From assembly GCF_013415305.1 (NCBI RefSeq), contig NZ_JACBXU010000008.1:50485-114484 (forward strand): a DNA stretch of 64,000 nt, written 5' to 3'. Under the pieces are notes generated by a model. That model did no database searches, was not told where the DNA came from, and saw only the letters and a program-made list of their open reading frames with translations. Positions 19,202 to 27,764 of the stretch are shown here, in pieces; the first letter of the stretch is position 1, and each line of letters begins with the position of its first letter. A program made the translations under genes and the position numbers. The stretch is from Pantoea sp. WMus005 (GTDB lineage: Bacteria; Pseudomonadota; Gammaproteobacteria; Enterobacterales; Enterobacteriaceae).

Positions 19202-19711
19202 ATGCGCAAAGTAACCGCCGTCGTCCTTGCCTCAGCGATGGCTCTGAGTGTCGCCAGCGCAGATGCTAAAGATGCGACGACGATTGACGAGATGCATCAT
19301 GGCGGATTGCCGACAGGCAGTATGACGCAAAATCCGCAAAGCCACATGTTCGACGGTATCGAGCTGACTGAAGAGCAACGTCAGCAGATGCGTGACCTGA
19401 TGCAACAGGCCCGACATGATCGCCCGGTCGTTCATATTGATGATATCGCAGCACTCCATGAGTTAGTGACTGCAGACCAGTTTAATGAAGCGGCCATCCG
19501 TCAGAAGGCGGAAGTTATCGCCAGAGTTCAGGTTGAACAGCAGGTCGAGATGGCGCGCGTACAGAATCAAATGTTTCAGCTGCTAACGCCGGCCCAGCAG
19601 TCCACGTTACAGAAGAATTACCAGCGGCGACTTAATGAGCTGCGACAGTTTTCGAATTTGCAGTCAGCGTCATCGCTGCAGGCAGTGAGTAGTACCAGCA
19701 GTAACCAGTAA
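19202..19711 (+). CDS. cpxP: Periplasmic Cpx adaptor and inhibitor CpxP
   Basis: CpxP binds the CpxA sensor domain in the periplasm, keeps it off, and delivers misfolded pilins to DegP. The 169-residue protein has a signal peptide (KVTAVVLASAMALSVASADA) and both LTxxQ motifs of the Spy/CpxP family, LTEEQRQQMRDLMQQAR near residue 60 and LTPAQQSTL near 127. ATG at 19202 follows GGAG. The tail is serine-rich. The 3' UTR carries the CpxQ sequence and ends in a strong terminator. Confidence 0.97.
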   Translation: MRKVTAVVLASAMALSVASADAKDATTIDEMHHGGLPTGSMTQNPQSHMFDGIELTEEQRQQMRDLMQQARHDRPVVHIDDIAALHELVTADQFNEAAIRQKAEVIARVQVEQQVEMARVQNQMFQLLTPAQQSTLQKNYQRRLNELRQFSNLQSASSLQAVSSTSSNQ

Positions 19712-19724
19712 CATAGTATCCCTG

Positions 19725-19783
19725 TTTTCCTTGCCATAGACACATCCCTGTCTTCCCCCGCCATGATGGTGGGGGTTTTTTTT
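19725..19783 (+). ncRNA. cpxQ: CpxQ small RNA in the cpxP 3' UTR
   Basis: The segment after the cpxP stop, TTTTCCTTGCCATAGACAC then ATCCCTGTCTTCCCCC, matches from memory the conserved CpxQ sRNA that RNase E releases from cpxP mRNA and Hfq uses to repress inner-membrane and envelope mRNAs. It ends in a CCCCCGCCA/TGGTGGGGG hairpin with eight T residues. The 5' end is set by analogy with the Salmonella/E. coli RNA, so the exact processing site is inferred. Confidence 0.85.
19755..19783 (+). terminator. Terminator of cpxP/CpxQ
   Basis: Stem CCCCCGCCA/TGGTGGGGG (one G-T pair), loop TGA, then eight T residues. It also forms the 3' end and Hfq-binding tail expected of CpxQ. Confidence 0.92.
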
Positions 19784-20166
19784 ATCTTTTTTTCACTTTT
19801 TTTATTTTGACCGGAATCATCACCTATCAATAAAACATCCGTTTTATTAGCGTGTATCGAGATTTTTTACATCAGATTCATCGATTTCTTATTATTTGCG
19901 TCACGGCGTAAATTTAAACGGACCGGCAAGCGTTCTGCTGCCTGTAAAATATTATAACTCACTGAAATTAAATGAATTACAGGTGGTCTCTGAGGTTTTT
20001 TTTCATATCTTTCAACCAGATAAAATCCCCGCGTTACGCTTGCCGGTTCAGGCGCATCTCCTAGACTAAATCCTGTCACTGCAGGGAAGTTAAGTGTCTT
20101 TGCGAAGTCTCAGGGAGCAGCAACCACATTATGTAGTCCTGAATGAAACTATTAACGGAGTAAGTT
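19784..20166. other. AT-rich intergenic region before the KGG gene
   Basis: No gene I would call. A 70-codon minus-strand frame at 19867-20079 starts with GTG and shows no domain or ribosome site. An inverted repeat AATAAAAC/GTTTTATT lies at 19829-19848. The last part must carry the promoter of the small KGG gene, but no canonical sigma-70 hexamer pair stands out. Confidence 0.5.
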
Positions 20167-20322
20167 ATGGCAGAGCATCGTGGTGGTTCAGGTAATTTCG
20201 CAGATAATCCGCAAAAAGCGTCTGAAGCTGGCAAAAAAGGTGGACAGAACAGCGGCGGCGGAAACTTCAAAAACGATCGTGAAAAGGCATCAGAAGCCGG
20301 GAAAAAAGGCGGTAAAAAGTAG
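20167..20322 (+). CDS. Small KGG-repeat stress-induced protein (YciG/YmdF/Con-10 type)
   Basis: A 51-residue, highly charged, glycine- and lysine-rich protein. It holds two copies of the KGG motif: GNFADNPQKASEAGKKGG (about 9-26) and GNFKNDREKASEAGKKGG (about 32-49). This repeat defines the stress-induced KGG/Con-10 family, which in enterobacteria includes YciG and YmdF and is usually linked to stationary phase or general stress. ATG at 20167 follows GGAGTAA. It stands alone between the cpxP terminator and its own hairpin at 20391-20414. Molecular role unknown. Confidence 0.9.
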   Translation: MAEHRGGSGNFADNPQKASEAGKKGGQNSGGGNFKNDREKASEAGKKGGKK

Positions 20323-20390
20323 TCGCCGATCTTTTCTCAGCATCGGCCAGTCGCTAAGTATGGTCTGGCAATGATGTGTATGACACTTTG

Positions 20391-20425
20391 CCCCGTCCTC
20401 CAAAGGTCGGGGCTTGTTATTTTTG
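20391..20425 (+). terminator. Terminator after the KGG gene
   Basis: Stem GCCCCGTCC/GGTCGGGGC (one mismatch), loop TCCAAA, followed by TTGTTATTTTT. Confidence 0.75.
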
Positions 20426-20571
20426 CCTGCTTTACTTAATACCCCTGCGTTTCTCAAATGAGCCTGATCCGGAAAATCACCCGTTAAGCACAGCCCGCCT
20501 CCTGGTGTTAAACTTCAGCCATTCATCCATTTAAGTGCGCATCCTCACTGATAGCGCATAGGGAATCTGGC

Positions 20572-21474
20572 ATGCAACCCTCTTATGGCCGACTGGTAAA
20601 GCGTGCTGCGCTCGCTGCCACCATTCTTGCGTCTGTGCTTTTAATAGTGAAAATTTTTGCCTGGTGGTACACCGGTTCGGTGAGTTTACTGGCCTCACTG
20701 GTCGACTCACTGGTGGATATCGCCGCCTCGCTGACCAATCTGCTGGTCGTGCGTTATGCGCTGCAGCCTGCCGATGAAGATCACACGTTCGGGCACGGCA
20801 AAGCGGAGTCGCTGGCGGCCCTGGCGCAAAGCATGTTTATTTCCGGTTCGGCGCTATTTCTGTTTCTGACCGGCCTGCAGCATCTGGCAACGCCCAATGA
20901 GTTGCGGGCGCCAGGTGTCGGAATTGTGGTGACCGTTGTGGCACTGAGCTCAACGCTGGTGCTGGTCGCCTTTCAGCGCTGGGTGGTGCGTAAAACCCGC
21001 AGTCAGGCGATTCGGGCTGACATGCTGCACTATCAGTCGGACGTCATCATGAATGGCGCCATTTTGATTGCGCTGGTGCTGAGCAGCTATGGCTTTGCCC
21101 GTGCAGATGCCCTGTTCGCCCTGGGGATTGGTGTTTTCATTCTCTATAGCGCATTGCGGATGGGCTACGAAGCGGTGCAGTCATTGCTGGATCGCGCGTT
21201 ACCGGAAGAGGAGCGGCAGCAAATCCTGACGCTGGCAACAAACTGGCCGCAGGTGCAGGGCGTTCACGATCTGCGAACCCGCCAGTCCGGCCCGACCAAA
21301 TTTATTCAGTTGCATCTGGAACTGGAAGATCAGCTGCCACTGGTACAGGCGCATCGGGTAGCCGATCAGGTTGAGAAGGCGTTACGCAAAGAATTTCCCG
21401 GTTCAGATGTAATTATCCATCAGGATCCCTGTTCTGTGGTACCGTTCGAGACGAAAGATTCTTTAGGTTTTTAA
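20572..21474 (+). CDS. fieF: Cation-efflux pump FieF (YiiP)
   Basis: FieF is a cation diffusion facilitator that exports Fe2+/Zn2+ from the cytoplasm by proton antiport as a homodimer. The 300-residue protein has six transmembrane helices. Transport-site residues D45 and D49 ([11 protein letters not shown]) and the H/D pair in [13 protein letters not shown] are present, then a cytoplasmic domain from about 210 with the metal-binding ends HDLRTRQSG and [11 protein letters not shown] at 20572 gives the standard length. Confidence 0.97.
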   Translation: MQPSYGRLVKRAALAATILASVLLIVKIFAWWYTGSVSLLASLVDSLVDIAASLTNLLVVRYALQPADEDHTFGHGKAESLAALAQSMFISGSALFLFLTGLQHLATPNELRAPGVGIVVTVVALSSTLVLVAFQRWVVRKTRSQAIRADMLHYQSDVIMNGAILIALVLSSYGFARADALFALGIGVFILYSALRMGYEAVQSLLDRALPEEERQQILTLATNWPQVQGVHDLRTRQSGPTKFIQLHLELEDQLPLVQAHRVADQVEKALRKEFPGSDVIIHQDPCSVVPFETKDSLGF

Positions 21475-21490
21475 CGTAAATGAATCAAAT

Positions 21491-21514
21491 CGATACGTCA
21501 GGGATGACGTATCG
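21491..21514. repeat. Perfect 10-bp inverted repeat between fieF and pfkA
   Basis: CGATACGTCA, loop GGGA, TGACGTATCG. No T tract follows on the plus strand, so a terminator for fieF is possible but not typical. See findings. Confidence 0.75.
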
Positions 21515-21552
21515 CTAACATCGCTGCAAAAAATAGTGAAAAGTTGTCTGAC

Positions 21553-21566
21553 CTGAATCAATTCAG
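21553..21566 (+). promoter_or_regulatory. Cra (FruR) operator of pfkA
   Basis: The palindrome CTGAATCAATTCAG matches the Cra consensus and the operator known upstream of E. coli pfkA. It covers the expected -35 region of the promoter at 21578-21586, fitting repression of glycolysis that fructose 1-phosphate relieves. Confidence 0.85.
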
Positions 21567-21577
21567 CAGCAAGCCTT

Positions 21578-21586
21578 TGATATACT
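21578..21586 (+). promoter_or_regulatory. pfkA promoter, extended -10
   Basis: TGATATACT is an extended -10 (TGn-TATACT) about 97 bp upstream of the pfkA ATG. The -35 region overlaps the Cra palindrome. Confidence 0.65.
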
Positions 21587-21682
21587 ATCTGCCATCACAT
21601 GTCGCGCTGGTCGTAAAAGTGAATGTCAGCAGCGATCGACAGGCAGGATTAACCCTTAGTTTTGAACAATCCAGAGGTTGTC

Positions 21683-22645
21683 ATGATCAAAAAAATTGGT
21701 GTATTAACCAGCGGCGGTGACGCCCCAGGCATGAACGCAGCTATTCGTGGAGTGGTTCGTTCCGCGCTGAGTGAAGGACTGGAAGTTTTTGGGATCTATG
21801 ACGGTTATCTGGGATTGTACGAAGATCGCATGATCAATCTTGATCGCTACAGCGTCTCCGACATGATTAACCGCGGCGGCACTTTCCTGGGCTCAGCGCG
21901 TTTCCCTGAGTTCCGTAATGAAGATGTGCGCCAGGTCGCCATTGAGAACATGAAAAAGCGCGGCATCGATGCGCTGGTAGTGATTGGGGGTGACGGTTCC
22001 TACATGGGGGCTAAGCGTCTGACTGAAATGGGCTTCCCCTGCATTGGTCTGCCTGGCACCATCGACAATGACGTGGCCGGAACGGATTACACCATCGGCT
22101 ATTTCACTGCGCTGGAAACCGTGGTTGAAGCGATTGACCGCCTGCGAGATACCTCTTCCTCGCATCAGCGTATCTCGATTGTTGAAGTGATGGGCCGCTA
22201 CTGTGGCGATCTGACCCTGGCGGCAGCGATTGCCGGTGGCTGTGAGTTCATCGTGCTGCCAGAATTCCCGTACACCCGCGAAGAGCTGGTAGCGGAAATC
22301 AAAGCGGGCATCGCCAAAGGTAAAAAGCACGCTATCGTGGCGATTACCGAACACATCTGCGATATCGATGACCTGGCGCGTTTCATTGAAACAGAAACCA
22401 AACGTGAAACCCGTTCGACCGTTCTGGGCCATATTCAGCGTGGCGGCGCACCTTGTGCGTATGACCGTATCCTGGCGTCACGTATGGGGGCTTACTCCAT
22501 TGAATTGCTGATGCAGGGTTACGGCGGCCGTTGTGTCGGCATTCAGAACGAGAAGATGGTGCATCACGACATCGTTGACGCGATTGAAAACATGAAGCGC
22601 CCGTTCAAGCGTGACTGGCTTGATACTGCAAAAAAACTCTATTAG
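21683..22645 (+). CDS. pfkA: 6-phosphofructokinase I
   Basis: PfkA phosphorylates fructose 6-phosphate with ATP, the main control point of glycolysis. The 320-residue protein starts [20 protein letters not shown] (ATP loop) and has [27 protein letters not shown] with the catalytic aspartate D128, and effector/active-site arginines in [14 protein letters not shown] chose ATG at 21683 over the frame opening seven codons earlier because it matches the family length. Regulation by Cra is supported by the upstream operator. Confidence 0.98.
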   Translation: MIKKIGVLTSGGDAPGMNAAIRGVVRSALSEGLEVFGIYDGYLGLYEDRMINLDRYSVSDMINRGGTFLGSARFPEFRNEDVRQVAIENMKKRGIDALVVIGGDGSYMGAKRLTEMGFPCIGLPGTIDNDVAGTDYTIGYFTALETVVEAIDRLRDTSSSHQRISIVEVMGRYCGDLTLAAAIAGGCEFIVLPEFPYTREELVAEIKAGIAKGKKHAIVAITEHICDIDDLARFIETETKRETRSTVLGHIQRGGAPCAYDRILASRMGAYSIELLMQGYGGRCVGIQNEKMVHHDIVDAIENMKRPFKRDWLDTAKKLY

Positions 22646-22789
22646 TTCTGTTGCGGGGTGTGCTGCACAGCATGCCCCCTGCATTCTCGTTCGATATTCC
22701 CCAAAGTTATAACCGCTTATTTTTAATTCTTTTAGCTCTGTAATAGTTTATGTCACGCTGAGCCCATAACGACATTGGGAGAGTGCGTA

Positions 22790-23779
22790 ATGAACAAGTG
22801 GAGTATCGGCGTTACCCTGTTGCTGGCCTCAACCAGCGTTCTGGCGAAAGACATTCAGCTGTTAAACGTTTCCTACGATCCAACCCGTGAGCTGTACGAA
22901 CAGTACAACAAAGCGTTCAGTGCGCACTACAAACAGGAAACCGGGGATAATGTCGTGGTCCGTCAGTCGCATGGCGGTTCCGGTAAACAGGCGACCTCAG
23001 TGATTAATGGCATCCGTGCGGATGTCGTCACACTGGCGTTGCAATCGGATGTCGATGCTATTGCAGAACGCGGTCGTATTGATAAGAACTGGATTCAGCG
23101 TCTGCCTGATAACTCTGCGCCTTACACGTCCACCATTGTCTTCCTGGTCCGCAAAGATAATCCCAAGGGTATCCATGACTGGAGCGACCTGATCAAACCA
23201 GGCGTGTCCGTGATTACCCCTAACCCGAAAACCTCCGGCGGCGCACGCTGGAACTATCTGGCGGCCTGGGGCTGGGCGCTGGATCATAACCATGGCGATC
23301 AGGCCAAAGCGCTGGCGTACGTCAGAGCGCTGTTTAAAAACGTTGAAGTGCAGGATTCCGGTGCGCGCGGCGCGACCAACACCTTCGTTGAACGCGGGAT
23401 AGGTGATGTGCTGATCGCCTGGGAAAACGAAGCCTATCTGGCGGTTAACAAGCTGGGTAAAGACAAGTTCGAGATTGTCACCCCGAGCGAATCAATTCTG
23501 GCTGAACCCACTGTATCAGTGGTCGATAAAGTGGTGGATGAAAAGGAAACGCGTAAAGTCGCAGACGCTTATCTGAAATACCTTTATTCGCCAGAAGGTC
23601 AGACTATCGCGGCACAAAACTACTATCGTCCGCGTGATGCCGAAGTCGCGAAGAAATTCGCCAGCCAGTTTGCGCCAGTGAAACTGTTTACCATTCAGGA
23701 TAAATTTGGTGGCTGGGCACAGGCTCAGAAAGCGCACTTCGCCGATGGCGGCAGCTATGATCAGGTCATGAAACCGTAA
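22790..23779 (+). CDS. sbp: Periplasmic sulfate-binding protein
   Basis: Sbp binds sulfate for the CysTWA ABC importer. The 329-residue protein has a signal peptide ending STSVLA before [16 protein letters not shown], the sulfate-pocket segment [13 protein letters not shown], and [19 protein letters not shown]. It stands alone here, far from other transporter genes, as in E. coli. ATG at 22790 follows GGGAGAGTG; the frame opens five codons earlier. CysB or Cbl control is expected from family knowledge but no site was recognised. Confidence 0.97.
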   Translation: MNKWSIGVTLLLASTSVLAKDIQLLNVSYDPTRELYEQYNKAFSAHYKQETGDNVVVRQSHGGSGKQATSVINGIRADVVTLALQSDVDAIAERGRIDKNWIQRLPDNSAPYTSTIVFLVRKDNPKGIHDWSDLIKPGVSVITPNPKTSGGARWNYLAAWGWALDHNHGDQAKALAYVRALFKNVEVQDSGARGATNTFVERGIGDVLIAWENEAYLAVNKLGKDKFEIVTPSESILAEPTVSVVDKVVDEKETRKVADAYLKYLYSPEGQTIAAQNYYRPRDAEVAKKFASQFAPVKLFTIQDKFGGWAQAQKAHFADGGSYDQVMKP

Positions 23780-23785
23780 TACGTT

Positions 23786-23813
23786 GCGGTCAGTGCATCC
23801 CTGCGCTGACCGC
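23786..23813 (+). terminator. Hairpin after sbp
   Basis: A 12-bp stem GCGGTCAGTGCA/TGCGCTGACCGC (one G-T pair), four-base loop, six bases after the sbp stop. The following bases TTATCC are only weakly T-rich. Confidence 0.6.
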
Positions 23814-23941
23814 TTATCCACAATAATCCCATCTTTCTCTCTTCGTTGCCCGGCCACTGGGTTAGTCGCCCGAATTCCCCGTGACATTCCTTTCTCCCCA
23901 GGCGAGGATGCAGGCTGCTAAACCATTCAGGAAGCGTTGTT

Positions 23942-24715
23942 ATGCCGACAAATCGTCGTGCAACCAGTCTGGTTGCGGTTCTGCTGGTGCTGGTCATTGC
24001 GGGGATATTGGTTGCCGCACTGCATTTCAAAAAAAACAGTGATGCGCTGTGGCAGATTGTCAGCGAGAAATGTGTGCCTCATCAGCGGAGCAGCGGAGAC
24101 CCTGCGCCCTGTCAGCGTGTCGATCAGCAGCATCGCTATGCCATGCTGAAGGATATGCATGGTCCATTGCAGTATCTGCTGATCCCGCTCGACAAAATCA
24201 CCGGCATCGAAAGCCCACGGTTACTGCAACCCGCAACGCCCAACTACTTTGCTCTTGCGTGGCATGAACGAATCCTGCTTGCACAACGACGCGGCTCACC
24301 CATTGATGATCGGGTTCTGTCACTGGCCATCAATTCACAGTATGGCCGGACGCAGAACCAGTTCCATATTCATCTCTCCTGTCTGCGACCCGACGTGCGT
24401 CAGCAACTGGATCAGCTGACACCGCAGCTTAGTGGGCAGTGGCAGGCCATCACGTTAATTAAGCACCGCTACTGGCTGCGAGCCCTGACGGCAGATGAGC
24501 TGACTCAGCAGAGTGCATTTATCCGGCTGGCCGATGAGCGACCAGAAGCTCGTACAGAGATGGGAAAATATGGGCTGGCACTGGCTGAGTTAAGCGATGG
24601 GCGACTGGTGCTGATGGCGATAGAGCGGAACTGGCTGCTGCTGAACAGTGGCTCGGCGGAGGAATTGCAGGATCACAGCTGTGAGCTGATTGCGCCCATA
24701 AAAAAGGCGGCTTAA
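23942..24715 (+). CDS. cdh: CDP-diacylglycerol pyrophosphatase
   Basis: Cdh hydrolyses CDP-diacylglycerol to CMP and phosphatidate. The 257-residue protein has an N-terminal membrane anchor (about 9-28, LVAVLLVLVIAGILVAALHF) and the HIT-like metal-binding/catalytic stretch NQFHIHLSCLRPDVR near residue 140. PNYFALAWHERILLAQ and GKYGLALAELSDGRLVLM are family segments. It follows sbp after 162 bp and converges on tpiA with a shared terminator. Confidence 0.93.
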   Translation: MPTNRRATSLVAVLLVLVIAGILVAALHFKKNSDALWQIVSEKCVPHQRSSGDPAPCQRVDQQHRYAMLKDMHGPLQYLLIPLDKITGIESPRLLQPATPNYFALAWHERILLAQRRGSPIDDRVLSLAINSQYGRTQNQFHIHLSCLRPDVRQQLDQLTPQLSGQWQAITLIKHRYWLRALTADELTQQSAFIRLADERPEARTEMGKYGLALAELSDGRLVLMAIERNWLLLNSGSAEELQDHSCELIAPIKKAA

Positions 24716-24728
24716 GCGCCGCCTTTGA
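24700..24728. terminator. Bidirectional terminator between cdh and tpiA
   Basis: Stem AAAGGCGGC/GCCGCCTTT, loop TTAAGC. On the minus strand the stem runs into six T residues, ideal for tpiA. It overlaps the last codons of cdh. Confidence 0.88.
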
Positions 24729-24742
24729 TCGGTACGTTAATG

Positions 24743-25510
24743 CTAGGCGTTTTTTGCAGCTGCCGCAGCTTTAACGATCACTGCGAAAGCGTCTGCTTTC
24801 AGTGACGCACCGCCAACCAGCGCGCCATCGATATCGGGCTGAGTGAACAGCTCAGCAGCGTTCTTATCGTTCACTGAGCCGCCGTACTGGATAATGACCT
24901 GTTCTGCGATAGCAACATCTTTCTTCGCGATATGATCACGAATGAATTTGTGCACGGCCTGTGCCTGAGCAGGGGTCGCCGATTTTCCGGTACCGATGGC
25001 CCAGACTGGCTCATACGCGATGACCGCATCTTTGAACGCTTCGGCACCCTGGGTTTCCAGCACGGCATCCAGCTGACGAGCGCAGACTTCTTCGGTTTTA
25101 CCCGCTTCGTTTTCTGCTTCGGTTTCACCAATGCACAGCACAGGAATCAGACCCACTGACTTCAGAACCGCGTATTTCTTCGCGATGAACTCGTCGCTCT
25201 CTTTGTGGTAAGTGCGGCGTTCTGAGTGACCGATAATGATGTATTTCGCACCGATATCTTTCAGCATTTCTGCGGAAACTTCACCGGTAAATGCGCCAGA
25301 CAGGTTAACGTCCACGTTCTGCGCACCCAGTGCGATGTGGCTACCGGAGATGGCGTGTTTTGCCTGCTCAAGATAGAGCGCTGGCGGTGCAATGGCGACG
25401 CCACAACCCTCTACGCCAGACAGTTCTTTGCGCAAACCCGCGATCAGTTCAGCTGTGATCTGCTTGCTGCCATTCAACTTCCAGTTACCCATAACCAGTG
25501 GATGTCGCAT
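24743..25510 (-). CDS. tpiA: Triosephosphate isomerase
   Basis: TpiA interconverts dihydroxyacetone phosphate and glyceraldehyde 3-phosphate. The 255-residue TIM barrel has GNWKLNGS (K11), the electrophile H95 in IIGHSERR, the catalytic-base motif [16 protein letters not shown] and phosphate-loop [13 protein letters not shown] at 25508-25510 gives the standard length; the longer frame runs into the promoter region. Confidence 0.98.
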   Translation of the reverse strand: MRHPLVMGNWKLNGSKQITAELIAGLRKELSGVEGCGVAIAPPALYLEQAKHAISGSHIALGAQNVDVNLSGAFTGEVSAEMLKDIGAKYIIIGHSERRTYHKESDEFIAKKYAVLKSVGLIPVLCIGETEAENEAGKTEEVCARQLDAVLETQGAEAFKDAVIAYEPVWAIGTGKSATPAQAQAVHKFIRDHIAKKDVAIAEQVIIQYGGSVNDKNAAELFTQPDIDGALVGGASLKADAFAVIVKAAAAAKNA

Positions 25511-25630
25511 TCTATCCTCCGCATAAAGCGATACATGAAAAATCACTGCCAACTGGCAGCATTGTCTGCCAGACAGTATAGAGATCAAATGTAGTGATGG
25601 CTTTGCTTTTCGTCATTTTCAGCCACATCT

Positions 25631-26221
25631 TCAGGGGTTCGCGAGTGCCAGTTTTACCGGCTCAACGGCGAAGGTCAGCCCCTTGTCACCGTTGTCAGCT
25701 ACCACAAAACGGAGCGCGCCGTCGACCTGCGCAAAGTAGGGCAAATCCTTACCTTCCTTCAGCAAACCTTCCAGCTTTTTACGCCCCTCGTCGGCGCTCA
25801 GTCCCGGTACAAAGAAGCGCAGCATGGCCGTCATGTAGGCCAGCGCTTTTTGCTGCGAGGCGCTCTGATCCGGTCCTGGCAAGGGCAGCCAGGTAATTTG
25901 CAGCGTCTTGATTTTGCCGGTGCCGGGTTCCAGTGCGGTAGATGCATAGAGCGTTTCATTGATTTTGCTGGCAGCGCGCGTCAGGTTACTTTTGTCACCC
26001 CGATTATCAATCGCGCGATATTCCGGCAGCATCAGCGTCGCATTGGCCAGATTATACTTTTCGCGAAACTGGCCGATAGTCATATCAAAGGTGGGAGCAC
26101 CCGCCAGCAGATAGGGCGCGGTAGGCAAGGCTTCGGGCCGTTCCTGCGGTGGCGGATCGGCGGCAAAGACCGGAACCGTCAGCGCAAATGATAACAGCAG
26201 CGCGCCAGGCAAATTCTTCAT
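25631..26221 (-). CDS. yiiQ: DUF1454 periplasmic protein YiiQ
   Basis: A 196-residue protein with a clear signal peptide (KNLPGALLLSFALTVPVFA, cleavage before ADPPP) and a single DUF1454 domain, including PTFDMTIGQFREKYNLAN and KIKTLQITWLPLPGPDQ. Function unknown. ATG at 26219-26221 puts the signal peptide at the N-terminus; the frame runs 64 codons further upstream without similarity. It lies 120 bp upstream of tpiA on the same strand, as in E. coli. Confidence 0.9.
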   Translation of the reverse strand: MKNLPGALLLSFALTVPVFAADPPPQERPEALPTAPYLLAGAPTFDMTIGQFREKYNLANATLMLPEYRAIDNRGDKSNLTRAASKINETLYASTALEPGTGKIKTLQITWLPLPGPDQSASQQKALAYMTAMLRFFVPGLSADEGRKKLEGLLKEGKDLPYFAQVDGALRFVVADNGDKGLTFAVEPVKLALANP

Positions 26222-26319
26222 TTTGTCGATCCTAACCCGTAAACTCAGGCGCAAATTAAAACGGTTTTTATCCGCGAGGTCAAAAGCGCGGCGGTTCTCT
26301 TCTCTCTGGATGATAATGC

Positions 26320-26754
26320 ATGACGTTACAACAATGGTGTTTTTCCTGGCGCGGCCGTCTGGGACGACGTGATTTCTGGATCTGGCAGGCGGTCTGGGTG
26401 CTGACAACGACACTGTTATTTACCCTGGCAGCAAACGACTGGGTTGATACCCAGATGGCGGCCTTTGGCGTGGTTTGCCTGCTGTGGCCCGCCAGCGCAG
26501 TCATTGTAAAACGTCTGCACGATCGTAATCGTCCCGGCTACTGGGGATTTCTGGTGATTGTTGCCTGGCTGCTGGTGGCAGGAAACTGGAGCATGCTGAG
26601 CGGCATTCTGCCCTGGCTATTGGGTCGCGCTATTCCCTTTGTGTTAATCGCTGGCCTGCTGCTCGAACTTGGCGTTTTTCGCGGCACCCCCGGCGCTAAC
26701 CGGTTTGGTACCGCGACCCAGCCGGTACGATACCGGCAAACGGCTCACCAGTAA
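26320..26754 (+). CDS. yiiR: DUF805 family inner-membrane protein YiiR
   Basis: A 144-residue membrane protein with the DUF805 hallmarks FSWRGRLGRRDFW at the N-terminus and VKRLHDRNRPGYW in the middle, and about four hydrophobic segments (24-40, 49-64, 72-90, 96-117). No function is established. It is divergent from yiiQ and overlaps convergent fpr by 10 bp at its 3' end. In E. coli yiiS and uspD lie between it and fpr; they are absent here. Confidence 0.88.
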   Translation: MTLQQWCFSWRGRLGRRDFWIWQAVWVLTTTLLFTLAANDWVDTQMAAFGVVCLLWPASAVIVKRLHDRNRPGYWGFLVIVAWLLVAGNWSMLSGILPWLLGRAIPFVLIAGLLLELGVFRGTPGANRFGTATQPVRYRQTAHQ

Positions 26755-27491
26755 TGTTCGCTGGTGATATGGCCCGGCTTGCGCTTCAGGTGCTTCCGCA
26801 TCTCGCGCGTCTCTTTCAGTAATTGTTGCGTATCACGCACCATCTGCGGGTTGCCGCACAGCATCACATGGCTGCTATCGGCATCCAGCGTTAATCCTGT
26901 GGCACGCTCCAGCTCGCCATTTTCGATCAGCGCCGGAACCCGGCCCGTCAGCGAACCGGGGATCGTTTCGCGGCTCACCACCGTCTGGATGTGCAGCTTG
27001 CCCTGATAATGCTGCTGCAGTTGCTGCATCAGGGGCAAAAAGCTCAGGTCTGCCGCATAGCGTGCGGCATGGACCAGCACGATGTTTTCAAAGCGATCCA
27101 GCCCTTCGCCTTGCTGAAGCATGGAAAGGTAAGGGCCAATAGCGGTGCCGGTTGCCAGCATCCATAATGTTTTGCACTCCGGAACTTCATCAAGCACAAA
27201 GAATCCTGCGGCTTCTTTCGTGACCATCACCTGATCGCCAGGCTGGAGTGCCTGCAGATGCGGACTCAGCTTGCCCTCGGGCACGGTGACCAGGTAAAAC
27301 TCCAGCAGATCATCTTTCGGCGCATTGACGAAAGAGTAAGCGCGCTGCACACGCTCACCGTCAATTTCCAGTGCCAGCTTGGCAAATTGCCCGGCGATAA
27401 AGGGATCGATAGGCGCTTTGACCCGGAGACTGAACAGCGCATCCGTCCAGTTTTTCACTTCCTTTACTTCCGCATTGACCCACTCAGCCAT
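26745..27491 (-). CDS. fpr: Ferredoxin/flavodoxin-NADP+ reductase
   Basis: Fpr passes electrons from NADPH through FAD to flavodoxin or ferredoxin, supporting radical enzymes and oxidative-stress defence. The 248-residue protein has the FAD-binding RAYSFVNAPKDD near 50, GFFVLDE, the NADP loop MLATGTAIGPYLSML near 110, and the C-terminal aromatic W248 of the SEHYW end. I chose the ATG at 27489-27491 (MAEWVNAEVKEVKNW) because it aligns with E. coli MADWV; the frame has two extra codons. Confidence 0.97.
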   Translation of the reverse strand: MAEWVNAEVKEVKNWTDALFSLRVKAPIDPFIAGQFAKLALEIDGERVQRAYSFVNAPKDDLLEFYLVTVPEGKLSPHLQALQPGDQVMVTKEAAGFFVLDEVPECKTLWMLATGTAIGPYLSMLQQGEGLDRFENIVLVHAARYAADLSFLPLMQQLQQHYQGKLHIQTVVSRETIPGSLTGRVPALIENGELERATGLTLDADSSHVMLCGNPQMVRDTQQLLKETREMRKHLKRKPGHITSEHYW

Positions 27492-27764
27492 AATCACTCC
27501 CTGGTTGTTGATTATTCAGGCAGGTCACCATTTTCGCGACTAGCCAGTGAGAATGCCAGCTTGCGCCCAGGCAAAGGCTCTAATCGACAAACTGTTGCTT
27601 TGCCTTTACAGGCTGGCCCATAAACTTGACGGGTGCAAGCCGGGACCTTTCGGCCTGCCTCTCGCTTTGTCATCTAATCCTGATATTTTGCCCGCTATAA
27701 CAAGATGACTGGCGGGTGAACCGCTGTTTTAACCTCCTTTCACAGAAAGAAATTTTGCATAATC

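Noticed and set aside
19867..20079. 70-codon minus-strand frame between cpxP and the KGG gene
   Set aside because: GTG start without a ribosome site, no motif and odd composition; more likely chance in non-coding DNA.
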